Below, in pieces: positions 9,064 through 16,910 of a stretch of DNA of 22,178 nucleotides (position 1 is its first letter; the number at the start of each line of letters is the position of its first letter). Location of the stretch: contig JAGLEB010000062.1 in the NCBI GenBank assembly GCA_023145275.1, forward strand, positions 1 through 22,178, in the 5' to 3' direction. Position numbers and translations under genes: made by a program. Origin of the DNA: Flavobacteriales bacterium. Lineage in GTDB: Bacteria; Bacteroidota; Bacteroidia; Flavobacteriales; JADGDT01. Under the pieces are notes generated by a model. The model ran no database searches. It was not told where the DNA came from and saw only the letters and a program-made list of their open reading frames with translations.

Positions 9064-9258
9064 ATGGCACATCCTAAAAGAAAAATCTCGAAAACAAGAA
9101 GAGATAAAAGAAGAACACATTACAAAGCAACAACACCTCAGATCGCTGTCGATCCAACAACTGGGGAAGCGCATTTATATCACCGTGCATACTGGCACGA
9201 GGGTAAATTAATGTACCGCGGTCAAGTTGTTATGGAAAAAGAAGCAGCAGTAGCATAA
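9064..9258 (+). CDS. rpmF: 50S ribosomal protein L32
   Basis: A 64-residue basic protein beginning MAHPKRKISKTRRDKRRTH, the hallmark of bL32, a large-subunit protein near the peptidyl-transferase exit region. The four cysteines that bind zinc in many bacterial L32 proteins are absent; the corresponding part reads AVDPTTGEAHLYHRAYWH. This cysteine-free form is common in Bacteroidota and does not require zinc. It is immediately followed by a strong intrinsic terminator. In many relatives fatty-acid synthesis genes (fabH and others) follow rpmF; here they do not. Confidence 0.97.
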   Translation: MAHPKRKISKTRRDKRRTHYKATTPQIAVDPTTGEAHLYHRAYWHEGKLMYRGQVVMEKEAAVA

Positions 9259-9304
9259 TTTTGCAACTGAGTTAGGCTATTAGCCTAAAGTTCTTTAAAA
9301 CGAT

Positions 9305-9339
9305 AAAAAACCAGTGAAGTTTTCTTCACTGGTTTTTTT
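9305..9339 (+). terminator. Rho-independent terminator after rpmF
   Basis: A 9-bp perfect GC-containing stem, CCAGTGAAG (9311-9319) with CTTCACTGG (9324-9332), closes a TTTT loop and is followed by seven T. An A6 tract (9305-9310) pairs with the T run, so the stem is extended and could also work on the opposite strand. This is the clearest terminator in the window. Confidence 0.92.
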
Positions 9340-9400
9340 CGTGTCTTTTTTTTTGAAATTAGTACTGCCTTAGGTAGGTACTTGGTTTGTTGCGTTGCTT

Positions 9401-9858
9401 GGCGTAAATAGTTTATGCTAAGCTGGTGATTGTGCCTGTGGCACTTGTTTATCGTGCTTTCGCACTTCTTGTTTAAACTTGATGTAGATAGTTTATGCTA
9501 AGCTGGAGATAGTGCCTGCGGCACTTGTTTATCGTGCTTTCGCACTTCTTGTTTAAACTGATGTAAATAGTTTATTCTAAGCTGGGGATAGTGCCTGTGG
9601 CACTTCTTGTTTAATCTTGATGTAAATAGTTTATGCTAAGCTGGTGATAGTGCCTGTGGCACTTGTTTATCGTGCTTTCGCACTTCTTGTTTAAACTTGA
9701 TGTAAATAGTTTATGTTAAGCTGGTGATAGTGCCTGCGGCACTTGTTTATCGTGCTTTCGCACTTCTTGTTTAAATTTGGCGTAAATAGTTTATGCTTAG
9801 ATGGTGATTGTGCCTGTGGCACTTGTTTATCGTGCTTTCGCACTTCTTGTTTAAACTT
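9401..9858. repeat. Six tandem copies of an 80-bp hairpin-bearing repeat
   Basis: Units begin at 9401, 9481, 9560, 9619, 9699 and 9779, with lengths 80, 79, 59, 80, 80 and 80. Each starts with a (g/a)(g/t)gta(a/g)atagttta segment and ends in CTTGTTTAA. Each full unit holds two small hairpins: GTGCC-TG(T/C)-GGCAC and GTGC-TTTC-GCAC; on - strand the second has a GAAA loop. Unit 3 lacks exactly 21 bases, the segment between two GCACTT direct repeats, so the second hairpin is gone. The unit length is not a multiple of three and no gene is encoded. The array fills the gap between the rpmF terminator and the end of cysQ, i.e. the 3' side of the - strand cysQ operon. Bases 9340-9400 and 9859-9893 show nothing recognisable. 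Confidence 0.9.
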
Positions 9859-9893
9859 TCTGTTTTCTTATATACACTAATTAGAACTCAGTT

Positions 9894-10682
9894 CTATTTA
9901 ACAATAAACCAAGGATTCAACAAGTTCTGCTTATTGTAGATTACTTTAGTGTCTCTTCCGAACTCATAAACTGCTTTTCCTGCGTAGGTGCAAACTGCAT
10001 CTCCTGCTGCTGTATCCCATTCCATTGTTGGTGCAAAACGAGGGTAAATATCAGCTACTCCCTCGGCAATCATACAAAGCTTTAAGGAGCTCCCTCTTGA
10101 TATGATTTTCATTTTAGGATGTTCGAGTTTTAAATCTTCGATAAATTCGGCAGTTTCTTTTGATAGGTGAGATCTAGAAGCTACAACAGTAAATTCTCTT
10201 TTGTGATTAAATGGCAGTCTGTTTGACTTCTTGTGCCAATTATTAGAGTTTATATTGAATTTGTAACTTCCTATGTTTTTACTTCCAATATATACTGTTT
10301 CACTTACTGGAACATAAACAATGCCAAAAATTGCTTTATTATCATTTATCAATGCAATGTTTATGGTGAAATCTCCATTTTTTTTAATGAACTCCTTGGT
10401 GCCGTCAATTGGATCTATCATCCAAAAATAATTCCACTTGCTCCTTTCGATAAACTCAATATTCTTTCCTTCCTCGCTTAACAACGGAATACCTAGGCTA
10501 CTTAGACCCTTTGAAATGATATCATGAGATTTTTTGTCAGCTCTGGTAATAGGTGAACCATCGAGTTTTTCTTCAATTTCAAATTCAGAACTGTTGTAAA
10601 TATCTAGGACTGCCTCGCCAGCTTCCTTGCAAATATTTACAATATATTTAATTTCGTGTAATGTTATATTGCCGTCAATCAT
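9894..10682 (-). CDS. cysQ: 3'(2'),5'-bisphosphate nucleotidase
   Basis: A 262-residue member of the lithium-sensitive, Mg2+-dependent phosphatase family that includes inositol monophosphatase. CysQ dephosphorylates 3'-phosphoadenosine 5'-phosphate, the by-product of sulfate assimilation and sulfotransfer, to AMP. The metal-binding residues are visible: E71 in LLSEEGK, the DPIDGTKEF motif with D90 and D93 (89-98), and D223 in EWDTAAGDA (221-229). Length is typical (about 245-270). It is the last gene of the five-gene - strand operon, 54 bases after the YkvA-like gene, and its 3' side abuts the 80-bp repeat array. An inositol-phosphatase role is the alternative, but DGTKEF favours CysQ. Confidence 0.92.
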   Translation of the reverse strand: MIDGNITLHEIKYIVNICKEAGEAVLDIYNSSEFEIEEKLDGSPITRADKKSHDIISKGLSSLGIPLLSEEGKNIEFIERSKWNYFWMIDPIDGTKEFIKKNGDFTINIALINDNKAIFGIVYVPVSETVYIGSKNIGSYKFNINSNNWHKKSNRLPFNHKREFTVVASRSHLSKETAEFIEDLKLEHPKMKIISRGSSLKLCMIAEGVADIYPRFAPTMEWDTAAGDAVCTYAGKAVYEFGRDTKVIYNKQNLLNPWFIVK

Positions 10683-10736
10683 CTAAAATGGCGTTTGTGA
10701 ATATTCTGAAGCTACTAGCAATAATGGTGTTGGGGA

Positions 10737-11129
10737 TTATTCATCATCTTGATTTTCCCAGTTTTCAAATTCGTCTAGTTCTTTTCTTATTTTATTGAGG
10801 ACAAAGAAAAGTATTGTAGCATCATCAGTAAATCCAAACACAGGAATGATGTCTGGAATTATATCAATTGGGTTCACGAAATATAATAATGCCGCAATTA
10901 TGGATAATATTGTCTTTCTGCTGATGTTTTTGTAGTCTCCTTTTCCCCAGCTTTTTAGAAGTCTTAGAAGTGTAGATAATTCGTTTTTAACTTTAGTTAA
11001 GGAAGAGTTGTTAGAGCCAATTTTCCTGCTAGCTTCTATTATTAGTCTCGATACACGAGAAGGACTCTTAATAAATTCAGTTGCCTTATTTAAGGCCGAA
11101 TTAAAAGCAGATGTATAAGCTTTATTCAT
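10737..11129 (-). CDS. YkvA family protein (DUF1232)
   Basis: A 130-residue protein whose core, YFVNPIDIIPDIIPVFGFTD at about residues 78-97, is the signature of the DUF1232/YkvA family. These are small proteins with one or two hydrophobic helices around a conserved NPxDLIPD motif; the function is not established. The segment just before, ILSIIAALLYFV, is hydrophobic enough for membrane association. The C-terminus is acidic (ENWENQDDE). Its start is one base beyond the stop of the exonuclease/GIY-YIG gene, so the two are almost certainly co-transcribed and perhaps translationally coupled. Confidence 0.82.
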   Translation of the reverse strand: MNKAYTSAFNSALNKATEFIKSPSRVSRLIIEASRKIGSNNSSLTKVKNELSTLLRLLKSWGKGDYKNISRKTILSIIAALLYFVNPIDIIPDIIPVFGFTDDATILFFVLNKIRKELDEFENWENQDDE

Positions 11130-11130
11130 G

Positions 11131-12522
11131 TTAAATATCTTTACTAAGCTCTATTATCTTGTCTACTTTGCGATTTCTTAAGTAGCTTTGAATAATATTT
11201 TTCACTTCTTTATTATGTTTCATCGGAGTAATAATAGACTTCAAGATTTTTTTGTTTACAATCTGATTTTCTAGATTGTAAAAACCAAAACCGATGTAAA
11301 TACCATCCTCAATTAGAATAACAGATTTCTCATTAGGATTTCTCCCTTTATCGATGATGAGAAAGTTTTGATTTTCGAAAGTGTGATTCTTTATTAGCTC
11401 CTCAACTCTTTTATTGTAATCCTCTGGCGATTCTTCACCAATACAAGCACCATTACACTTGTCTATTCCATAATTAAAGCATGCAGACTTAGTTTTGTAT
11501 TGATTTGTTAGCTTCTGACAAAGTTTGTATTTTTCTACAAGCTTATCTAAACCTTTATTGCCCTCAGTTAATGATGTGAAACTTGTTAGAGCTTCGTCTC
11601 CATCTCTTACTTTTTCAATTTTAAGTTGTATATATCCATTCTCATCGATGAAATGATACAAGCCATATATGAATTTTGTTTTTAGTTGCGCTCGGTTGTA
11701 TTTAGGTTGATTAGCCTTTATTTCCTCCGATTCTTTCAGTAGAGCAATTAATTCGCTGCCAGTTTCCTCATAGCTTACCGCTACAAGTTCTTTTTGCATT
11801 TTATAGGCTTTTGCCGACTTGTTTAAAAAGTGCTGATTTAGTCTCTTCTTTATGTTTTTGCTTTTACCTATGTAGACTATGTCACCGCCTTTTATGTGTA
11901 TGTAATAAACTCCCGTAGAGCTAGGTAGGTCTCTTAATATAGATATTAACTTAGGGTTTAATTCGCTTTTTTGTTCTTCTTGTATTGAAGCCTTAATTAT
12001 TTTTTTATCTGAATCTTTATTTAAAAGGATCTTAAAAAGTTTTACAGTAGCCAAAGCGTCTCCTGTAGCTCTGTGTCTATCAGTAATAGGGATTCCAAGA
12101 GATTTGCATAGCTTTCCTAGGCTGTACGAATCCATATCCGGAATCAGGGTTTTTGATAATTCAACGGTACAAATTGTTTTTCTTTTATATTCGTATCCTA
12201 GACGCCCAAATTCTAATTTAAGTATTCTGTAATCAAAGGACGAGTTATGAGCAACAATGGTTGTACCTTCTGTAATTTCAATTATTCGTTTAGCTACCTC
12301 ATAGAATTTTGGTGCCGAACGGAGCATTTTGTTTTTGATGCCGGTTAGTTTAACAACAAATGGTTGTATTGGAATTTCTGGATTAACTAAGCTAGAAAAT
12401 TTATCGACAATCTCGTGGCCATCAAATTTATAGATGGCTATCTCAGTGACTCCTTCTTCGTTGAATTTCCCCCCCGTTGTTTCTATGTCAATTATTGTAT
12501 ACAAATTTGTTGGTTTTACCAT
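11131..12522 (-). CDS. DnaQ-like 3'-5' exonuclease fused to GIY-YIG (UvrC/Cho-type) nuclease domain
   Basis: A 463-residue two-nuclease fusion. Residues 1-170 are a DEDDh exonuclease like the DNA polymerase III epsilon subunit: D12 and E14 in TIIDIETTGG, D97 in NSSFDYR, and H150 and D155 in RHRATGDA. Residues about 203-275 are a GIY-YIG domain: GVYYI, VYIGKSKNIKKRL with R227, and probable catalytic E264 in ELIALLKESEEIK. A later segment around residue 345-360 with spaced cysteines (CFNYGIDKCNGACIG) resembles the cysteine-containing segment of UvrC. Such fusions are known in Bacteroidota and actinobacteria and are thought to act in DNA repair, possibly in nucleotide-excision-like incision, but the substrate is not established. 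Confidence 0.9.
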   Translation of the reverse strand: MVKPTNLYTIIDIETTGGKFNEEGVTEIAIYKFDGHEIVDKFSSLVNPEIPIQPFVVKLTGIKNKMLRSAPKFYEVAKRIIEITEGTTIVAHNSSFDYRILKLEFGRLGYEYKRKTICTVELSKTLIPDMDSYSLGKLCKSLGIPITDRHRATGDALATVKLFKILLNKDSDKKIIKASIQEEQKSELNPKLISILRDLPSSTGVYYIHIKGGDIVYIGKSKNIKKRLNQHFLNKSAKAYKMQKELVAVSYEETGSELIALLKESEEIKANQPKYNRAQLKTKFIYGLYHFIDENGYIQLKIEKVRDGDEALTSFTSLTEGNKGLDKLVEKYKLCQKLTNQYKTKSACFNYGIDKCNGACIGEESPEDYNKRVEELIKNHTFENQNFLIIDKGRNPNEKSVILIEDGIYIGFGFYNLENQIVNKKILKSIITPMKHNKEVKNIIQSYLRNRKVDKIIELSKDI

Positions 12523-12545
12523 TAATAATCTGCAATTGAATAAAT

Positions 12546-13214
12546 CTATCTAATTGCACAGGCTCTAAGTCCAAATATTGAACTGCCAATTCTTACCATC
12601 GTACTTCCTTTCTCTATTGCCATCTTATAATCGCTACTCATACCCATTGATAAGGTAGTGAATTGTTGATTAGTTTCCTTAACAATGTCGAATATGTTTT
12701 TTAGGCTTGCAAACTCGGATGAAATTTTATTTTCGTCGCTTGTATTTGTAGCCATTCCCATTAAGCCTACTACACGAACATTCTCATAGGAATTGTATTG
12801 GTCTGAGCTTAGAATATTCACTATTTCGCTGTGGTCAAAACCAAATTTGGTATCTTCTTCAGCTATATGTACTTGAAGAAGACAGTCAATAACCCTATCG
12901 TTCTGTTTAGCTCTTTTGTTAATTTCTTTCAGAAGCTTAAGGCTCTCAACACCGTGGATTAATTTAACAAATGAAGCCATGTACTTAACTTTATTCGTTT
13001 GCACATGTCCAATCATATGCCATTCAATATCCTTTGGTAGGGTTTCGTGTTTACCTACCATCTCTTGAATCTTGTTTTCTCCAAAAACTCTTTGTCCTGC
13101 CTCGTATGCTTCCATAATGTCTTCATTAGGCTTGGTTTTAGAAACGGCAACAAGAGTTACGTTATCAGCTAGAGTATTGTTTATTTCACTAAGGTTATCA
13201 GATATTATACCCAT
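12546..13214 (-). CDS. YggS/PLPBP family pyridoxal-phosphate homeostasis protein
   Basis: A 222-residue single-domain PLP-binding TIM barrel related to the N-terminal domain of alanine racemase. Members (E. coli YggS, human PLPBP) bind PLP without known catalysis and help keep vitamin B6 and amino-acid pools in balance. The PLP lysine is K26 in LVAVSKTKP, followed by FGENKIQEM, then WHMIGHVQTNK, GLMGMAT and, near the end, LSMGMSSDYKMAIEKGSTM with the phosphate-binding RIGSSIFG. Length is normal (about 220-235). It sits 9 bases after the DUF1015 gene and 23 before the nuclease fusion, in the middle of the operon. Confidence 0.94.
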   Translation of the reverse strand: MGIISDNLSEINNTLADNVTLVAVSKTKPNEDIMEAYEAGQRVFGENKIQEMVGKHETLPKDIEWHMIGHVQTNKVKYMASFVKLIHGVESLKLLKEINKRAKQNDRVIDCLLQVHIAEEDTKFGFDHSEIVNILSSDQYNSYENVRVVGLMGMATNTSDENKISSEFASLKNIFDIVKETNQQFTTLSMGMSSDYKMAIEKGSTMVRIGSSIFGLRACAIR

Positions 13215-13223
13215 AATAATATT

Positions 13224-14453
13224 TTATTCATATTCGTAAATAGTAAGTCCACTTCTTAATTTTGGCTCAATATAAGTACTTTTTGGTGGCATGTTATAGT
13301 CAGAGTCTGCAATCTTTTTTAGTTGACTTATTGAAACAGGAACCAAGCCAAATGCCACTTCATATTCTCCCGAATCTACTCTGTCTTTCATTGCTGCAAA
13401 GCCCTTCTTTTCGCTTTGAAATGAAAGTCTTTTATCGTTTCTCATATCTTTAATATTGAGTATCGGATTCAAAACTGTTTCGTAAATTAATTGCGAATCC
13501 AGATCCTCTAGAGGGTTGTCAATATCAAAATGTTGTTTTCTCAAATATAGTGAATAATATTCTCCATCGAGGTACATGCTAAAATGATGCTTATGAGAGG
13601 GGCGATAGTATATTTGCCCCAAGTTTTTAATCCTATAATAAGTGTCTAATTCCATAAGGAATTGATCTTTTGTGAAACCATTTAGATCTTTTACTAGCCT
13701 GTTGAAACTATATATCTTTAGCTGCGATTCGGCTATCATATATGTCATGAAATAGTTAAATGAGTTATTTGTATTCCCTTCCTCATTTTTTCTCTTTGCT
13801 AGATTTACTGATGAAGCGCTCCTGTGATGGCCATCAGCAATATAGATGTTTTTCACACCCTCAAATTGTTTCGTAATCTCGTCGATATCATATTTATTAT
13901 CCACTAACCAAAGGTAGTGTATATCTCTGTTTGTTGTTGCAAATTCGTATTCAGACCTATCTGCTGTGTATTTAGTAATGATATCATTTATGGCAGTATT
14001 ATCTTTGTATGTTACTAATACTGGTTCAGAATTAAACCCTGTAACATCAAGGTATTCAGTAAAAATCTCTTCACGTCTACTTATTGTCTCCTCGTGTAGT
14101 TTTATAGTGCCATCAATGTAATCGTCTACGTTTATTGCAGAAATAATTCCAGTGAAACTAATGCCTTCATGTTTTTGTCTGTAGATGTAGTATTTTTCAG
14201 TTTCGTCTTTAATAAAAATATTATCATCCTTAAAATCTGAATATCTATTCTTTACCAAGGGGTATTTTTCCACTCCCTCCAACTCCAGACCATACTTTCT
14301 GTCGGGGTGTAATACATGAAGGAATGAAAATGGATTTCCTGCTAATTTTTCTTCTATTGAACTTTCTGTGTAAGAAATATATGTTCTTGTAGCAACAAGA
14401 CTAGAAAGAGCTCTTTCAGGTCGTACTGCTCTAAAAGGTTTGACTTTTGCCAT
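13224..14453 (-). CDS. DUF1015 family protein
   Basis: A 409-residue protein of the DUF1015 family, recognised by the opening MAKVKPFRAVRPE, the segment HPDRKYG, and the conserved YIADGHHRSASS motif in the middle. Family members are about 400-450 aa; their function is unknown, although the conserved DGHHR resembles a nucleotide- or metal-binding centre and some are annotated as related to ParB-like or SerK-type kinases. A TTG 10 codons upstream (14483) keeps the frame open, but it overlaps the -7 promoter element TAAATTTG, so translation from the ATG at 14453 is much more likely. It is the first gene of the five-gene operon ending with cysQ. Confidence 0.85.
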   Translation of the reverse strand: MAKVKPFRAVRPERALSSLVATRTYISYTESSIEEKLAGNPFSFLHVLHPDRKYGLELEGVEKYPLVKNRYSDFKDDNIFIKDETEKYYIYRQKHEGISFTGIISAINVDDYIDGTIKLHEETISRREEIFTEYLDVTGFNSEPVLVTYKDNTAINDIITKYTADRSEYEFATTNRDIHYLWLVDNKYDIDEITKQFEGVKNIYIADGHHRSASSVNLAKRKNEEGNTNNSFNYFMTYMIAESQLKIYSFNRLVKDLNGFTKDQFLMELDTYYRIKNLGQIYYRPSHKHHFSMYLDGEYYSLYLRKQHFDIDNPLEDLDSQLIYETVLNPILNIKDMRNDKRLSFQSEKKGFAAMKDRVDSGEYEVAFGLVPVSISQLKKIADSDYNMPPKSTYIEPKLRSGLTIYEYE

Positions 14454-14480
14454 TGTGTAAAGTTGTTCGTTTGCTATAAG

Positions 14481-14488
14481 CAAATTTA
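14481..14488 (-). promoter_or_regulatory. -7 element of the DUF1015-YggS-nuclease-YkvA-CysQ operon
   Basis: On - strand the sequence TAAATTTG (14488 to 14481) matches TAnnTTTG exactly and lies 28 bases ahead of the ATG at 14453, leaving a short A-rich leader typical of Bacteroidota mRNAs. No clear -33 TTG is visible. The site settles the start codon of the DUF1015 gene. Confidence 0.5.
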
Positions 14489-14608
14489 CATTCTTAGAAT
14501 TTATAAAGTATCTGTTTGAAAGATTATTTTATTAATGTTTGCTAGAGTATTAGATGAATGAAAAGCTGGAAAAAAAACACTTCTTTACTTGATGTGTACA
14601 CAGTTAAT

Positions 14609-15712
14609 TTATATTCCTAAAGGAATTTCTTCCAACCCTATAAACAAGGTCATTGCGCTTACCGAAGCATCATTTGTTGCGATAATATAAGCCTTCTTCG
14701 TTTCTGGATTATATGTGACGTATGTTTGAAACCCAAAAGTTTGACCTCCATGTCCATAGAAACCACTTATTCTCATCGAGCCATAGCCATATTTTAGCAT
14801 TTCAATACCTTCATACATTTGATGGTAACCAGAGTTTCGTTGCATTTCAAGTGTTTTTTGTGAGAAAAATTTAGCACCTTGCCAAGCTTTTAAAAATAAG
14901 TTTAAGTCTTCTAAAGAAGAAACTATCTCTCCAGCACTTCCTGCTAAGCTTGCTGGCATAAAAGAGTACTTACCGTTATAGTATCCAAGCATTTTTCTTT
15001 TTTCGTCACTTTTAGATATTCTAGTACCAAAGAATGTATTTTTCATATTCGCTTTATTTAAAATATTTTTTTGGATATAGTCTCTCCAATCTTCCTTGCT
15101 GACTTTTGATATAATATCACCCAAAATTACATATCCTGTGTTGCAGTATTTAAATTTTTCACCTGGTGCAAAGTTGGCATCTCCATGATTAACGGCCAAA
15201 GAGATTAGTTCATCAAAGGAGTATGTTTTTCCTTCTATAGCAAAAATCTCCATAGCTTTTTCATCATTATCGTAAACATTTAAATAGTCTATAAAACCGC
15301 TTGTATGGTTAAGTAGCATCTCTATGCTTACTTCATTAAAGTGGTTCTCTCCTTTTAGTTTTCCAAGATTTATTATGTCACCTCCTTTGTAGAATTCTGA
15401 AATTTTAGTGTTTAGGCTAATTTTTCCATCTTCGATTAATTTTAGTACTGCTATTGCAGTAAACATTTTTGTAGCACTACCAATCTCGAACAGGTCATTT
15501 TGTTTTGCCTCTATATTGTTGTTGTGATCTGAAATACCACTTGCGTATGTAAAGGGGGCTCCGTTGTGTTCAGTGTAATATAACACAGCGGTATTATTAG
15601 ATCCTTTCGAGAATGAATCGATTACTTGTTTCGTTTTTTCTGTACTAACCTGTGCACTAATGTTGATGTGAAAAAGTACTAGGAGTACCCCTAGAATATT
15701 TTGTAGTTTCAT
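14609..15712 (-). CDS. Secreted serine hydrolase, beta-lactamase/D-Ala-D-Ala carboxypeptidase fold
   Basis: A 367-residue protein of the PF00144 family (class C beta-lactamase, esterase and DD-peptidase relatives). A signal peptide of about 20 residues (KLQNILGVLLVLFHINISA) points to export. The catalytic S79-x-x-K82 is in FEIGSATKMF, the second motif Y189-x-N191 in KFKYCNTGYVI, and the third box is H321-G-G323 in FYGHGGQTFGF, replacing the KTG of true beta-lactamases. NHTSGF at 135-140 is also typical of the family. The HGG form suggests an esterase or peptidase rather than antibiotic resistance; the substrate is not known. It is a single gene with its own -7 element (TATATTTG) about 44 bases upstream. 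Confidence 0.88.
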   Translation of the reverse strand: MKLQNILGVLLVLFHINISAQVSTEKTKQVIDSFSKGSNNTAVLYYTEHNGAPFTYASGISDHNNNIEAKQNDLFEIGSATKMFTAIAVLKLIEDGKISLNTKISEFYKGGDIINLGKLKGENHFNEVSIEMLLNHTSGFIDYLNVYDNDEKAMEIFAIEGKTYSFDELISLAVNHGDANFAPGEKFKYCNTGYVILGDIISKVSKEDWRDYIQKNILNKANMKNTFFGTRISKSDEKRKMLGYYNGKYSFMPASLAGSAGEIVSSLEDLNLFLKAWQGAKFFSQKTLEMQRNSGYHQMYEGIEMLKYGYGSMRISGFYGHGGQTFGFQTYVTYNPETKKAYIIATNDASVSAMTLFIGLEEIPLGI

Positions 15713-15755
15713 GTTTTGATGATTGTATTATTTTATTATGAAATCAATGCCTGAA

Positions 15756-15763
15756 CAAATATA
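15756..15763 (-). promoter_or_regulatory. -7 element of the serine hydrolase gene
   Basis: TATATTTG read on - strand (15763 to 15756) matches TAnnTTTG and lies 44 bases before the ATG at 15712. A -33 element is not clear. Confidence 0.45.
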
Positions 15764-15820
15764 GTATTCCGGTATTAATTTACGGACTTTAGTACACTTA
15801 GGTTTTACTTATTAGATTAA

Positions 15821-15828
15821 TATTTTTG
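15821..15828 (+). promoter_or_regulatory. Possible -7 element for the integrase remnant
   Basis: TATTTTTG at 15821-15828 matches TAnnTTTG on + strand, 120 bases ahead of the first in-frame codon of the integrase remnant. The stretch between (15829-15947) contains no recognisable N-terminal arm-binding domain in any frame; it may be what is left after deletion of the 5' end of the gene. Confidence 0.3.
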
Positions 15829-15947
15829 CATGACAATTAGATCTTAGCATTTTGTGTCAATATTAATTTTAGGGCACTATGCTTTCTTATATATAAAAGT
15901 CAGTTATGCTGTATTCCATTCTAAACAAGATTACGTTTAAATATTAA

Positions 15948-16877
15948 GTGCATAAGCACAATAATCCAAGCATCTTTGGAGTGTATAATATATTTTTGGA
16001 AGCTAAAAGAAATAACAGGACTGACATAGCAAATTCAGCAACTACAATTAGCAGATATGAGTACAATGGAACACTCTTAAAGGATTATGAAGTATTCACA
16101 AAGTCCTCACTTCATTTTAATAAGATTACAGAAGCTTTTTACAATTCATTTATCAATTACTGTATCCTAGAGAAGAAGCACTCAGCTAATACTCTACGTA
16201 GAAATGTAGGCTTACTCAAAATATTTCTGAATTGGGCTTTTGATAATGGACATACATTTAAATCTGATTTCAAGAAATTCAAATCACCTAAAGCACAAAT
16301 TACAGATGAAGTTGCTTTGACATTTGAACAAGTAAAAGAAATTTATGAGTTCAACTTTAAAAGAAATTAGAGACTTGAAAGAGTTAGATATTCGTTTGTA
16401 CTTGGCTGTTCTACGGGGTTACGAATAAGTTACTATTCTAAAATTAATATCAACGATATTGAAAATGGGTACATCAGTGTAAACGATATTAAAAATAAGG
16501 ATAAGCAAATACGAATACCCTTGAACGAATTCTCAATTGAGATATTGAAGAAATACGAATACAACCTACCTGAAATATCTACTCAAAAATTCAATAATTA
16601 CATAAAGGAGGTTTTTGAGAAAGCAGGTTACAACCATACTATAAAGAAAACAACACGACTAGGTAGTGATATTATAGAAGTAATCACACCGTATTACGAC
16701 CGTATTTCATCGCACACTGCTAGGCTTAGTTTCATTGCCATAATGAAGAACAAAAAGATACCTGATAAAGTAATAATGGAATTTACTGGACATAAGAGTT
16801 TAGAAGTGTTTAATAAATACTATAAGCCAAACGATGATGATAAAAAGGATTTCATGACTGATGTTTGGAGGATGTAG
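15948..16877 (+). pseudogene. Tyrosine recombinase (phage-type integrase), 5'-truncated, with one in-frame TAG
   Basis: Reading frame 15948-16877 is continuous except for one TAG at 16368-16370. The part before it is the SAM-like core-binding domain (AKSLH-like NKITEAFYNSFINYC, then HSANTLRRNVGLLKIFLNW, then LTFEQVKEIYEF). The part after is the catalytic domain: R159 in CSTGLRIS, H256 and R259 in SSHTARLSF, H282 in TGHKS and nucleophile Y291 in FNKYYKP (numbering counts the stop as 141). All visible catalytic residues are intact, so the amber codon looks recent. The frame opens at a GTG just after a TAA, and the N-terminal arm domain of about 100 residues, usual in Bacteroidota integrases, is missing. 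The 3' end of this gene is repeated twice further downstream. Translation could restart at TTG 16521, but that would lose the catalytic arginine. Confidence 0.88.
16768..16869 (+). repeat. Integrase 3'-end direct repeat, copy 1 (102 bp)
   Basis: Bases 16768-16869, encoding the last part of the integrase from about VIMEFTGHKS to MTDVW, recur without a mismatch at 19005-19106. Similarity continues weakly for about 15 bases past the end. It is the original copy, in its gene. A third, shorter copy is at 20815-20849. Proposed to contain the recombination site of the element (inference). Confidence 0.9.
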
Positions 16878-16902
16878 TTTATGTAAATAGAGAATAAATC
16901 AA

Positions 16903-16910
16903 TATATTTG
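16903..16910 (+). promoter_or_regulatory. -7 promoter element of the Fic gene
   Basis: TATATTTG at 16903-16910 matches TAnnTTTG exactly. A TTTATG at 16878-16883, immediately after the integrase stop, is 19 bases upstream and could serve as the -33 region. Transcription would begin near 16917, inside the first iteron, and the four iterons then lie in the initial transcribed region before the Fic start at 17029. Confidence 0.55.

Noticed and set aside
9401..9858. CRISPR array.
   Set aside because: The units are contiguous 80-bp tandem repeats without unique spacers, and no cas genes are in the window.
14593..14602. Palindrome TGTGTACACA after the serine hydrolase gene, with a T run further on, as a terminator.
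   Set aside because: The palindrome has no loop and is about 23 bases away from the T run; too weak to call.
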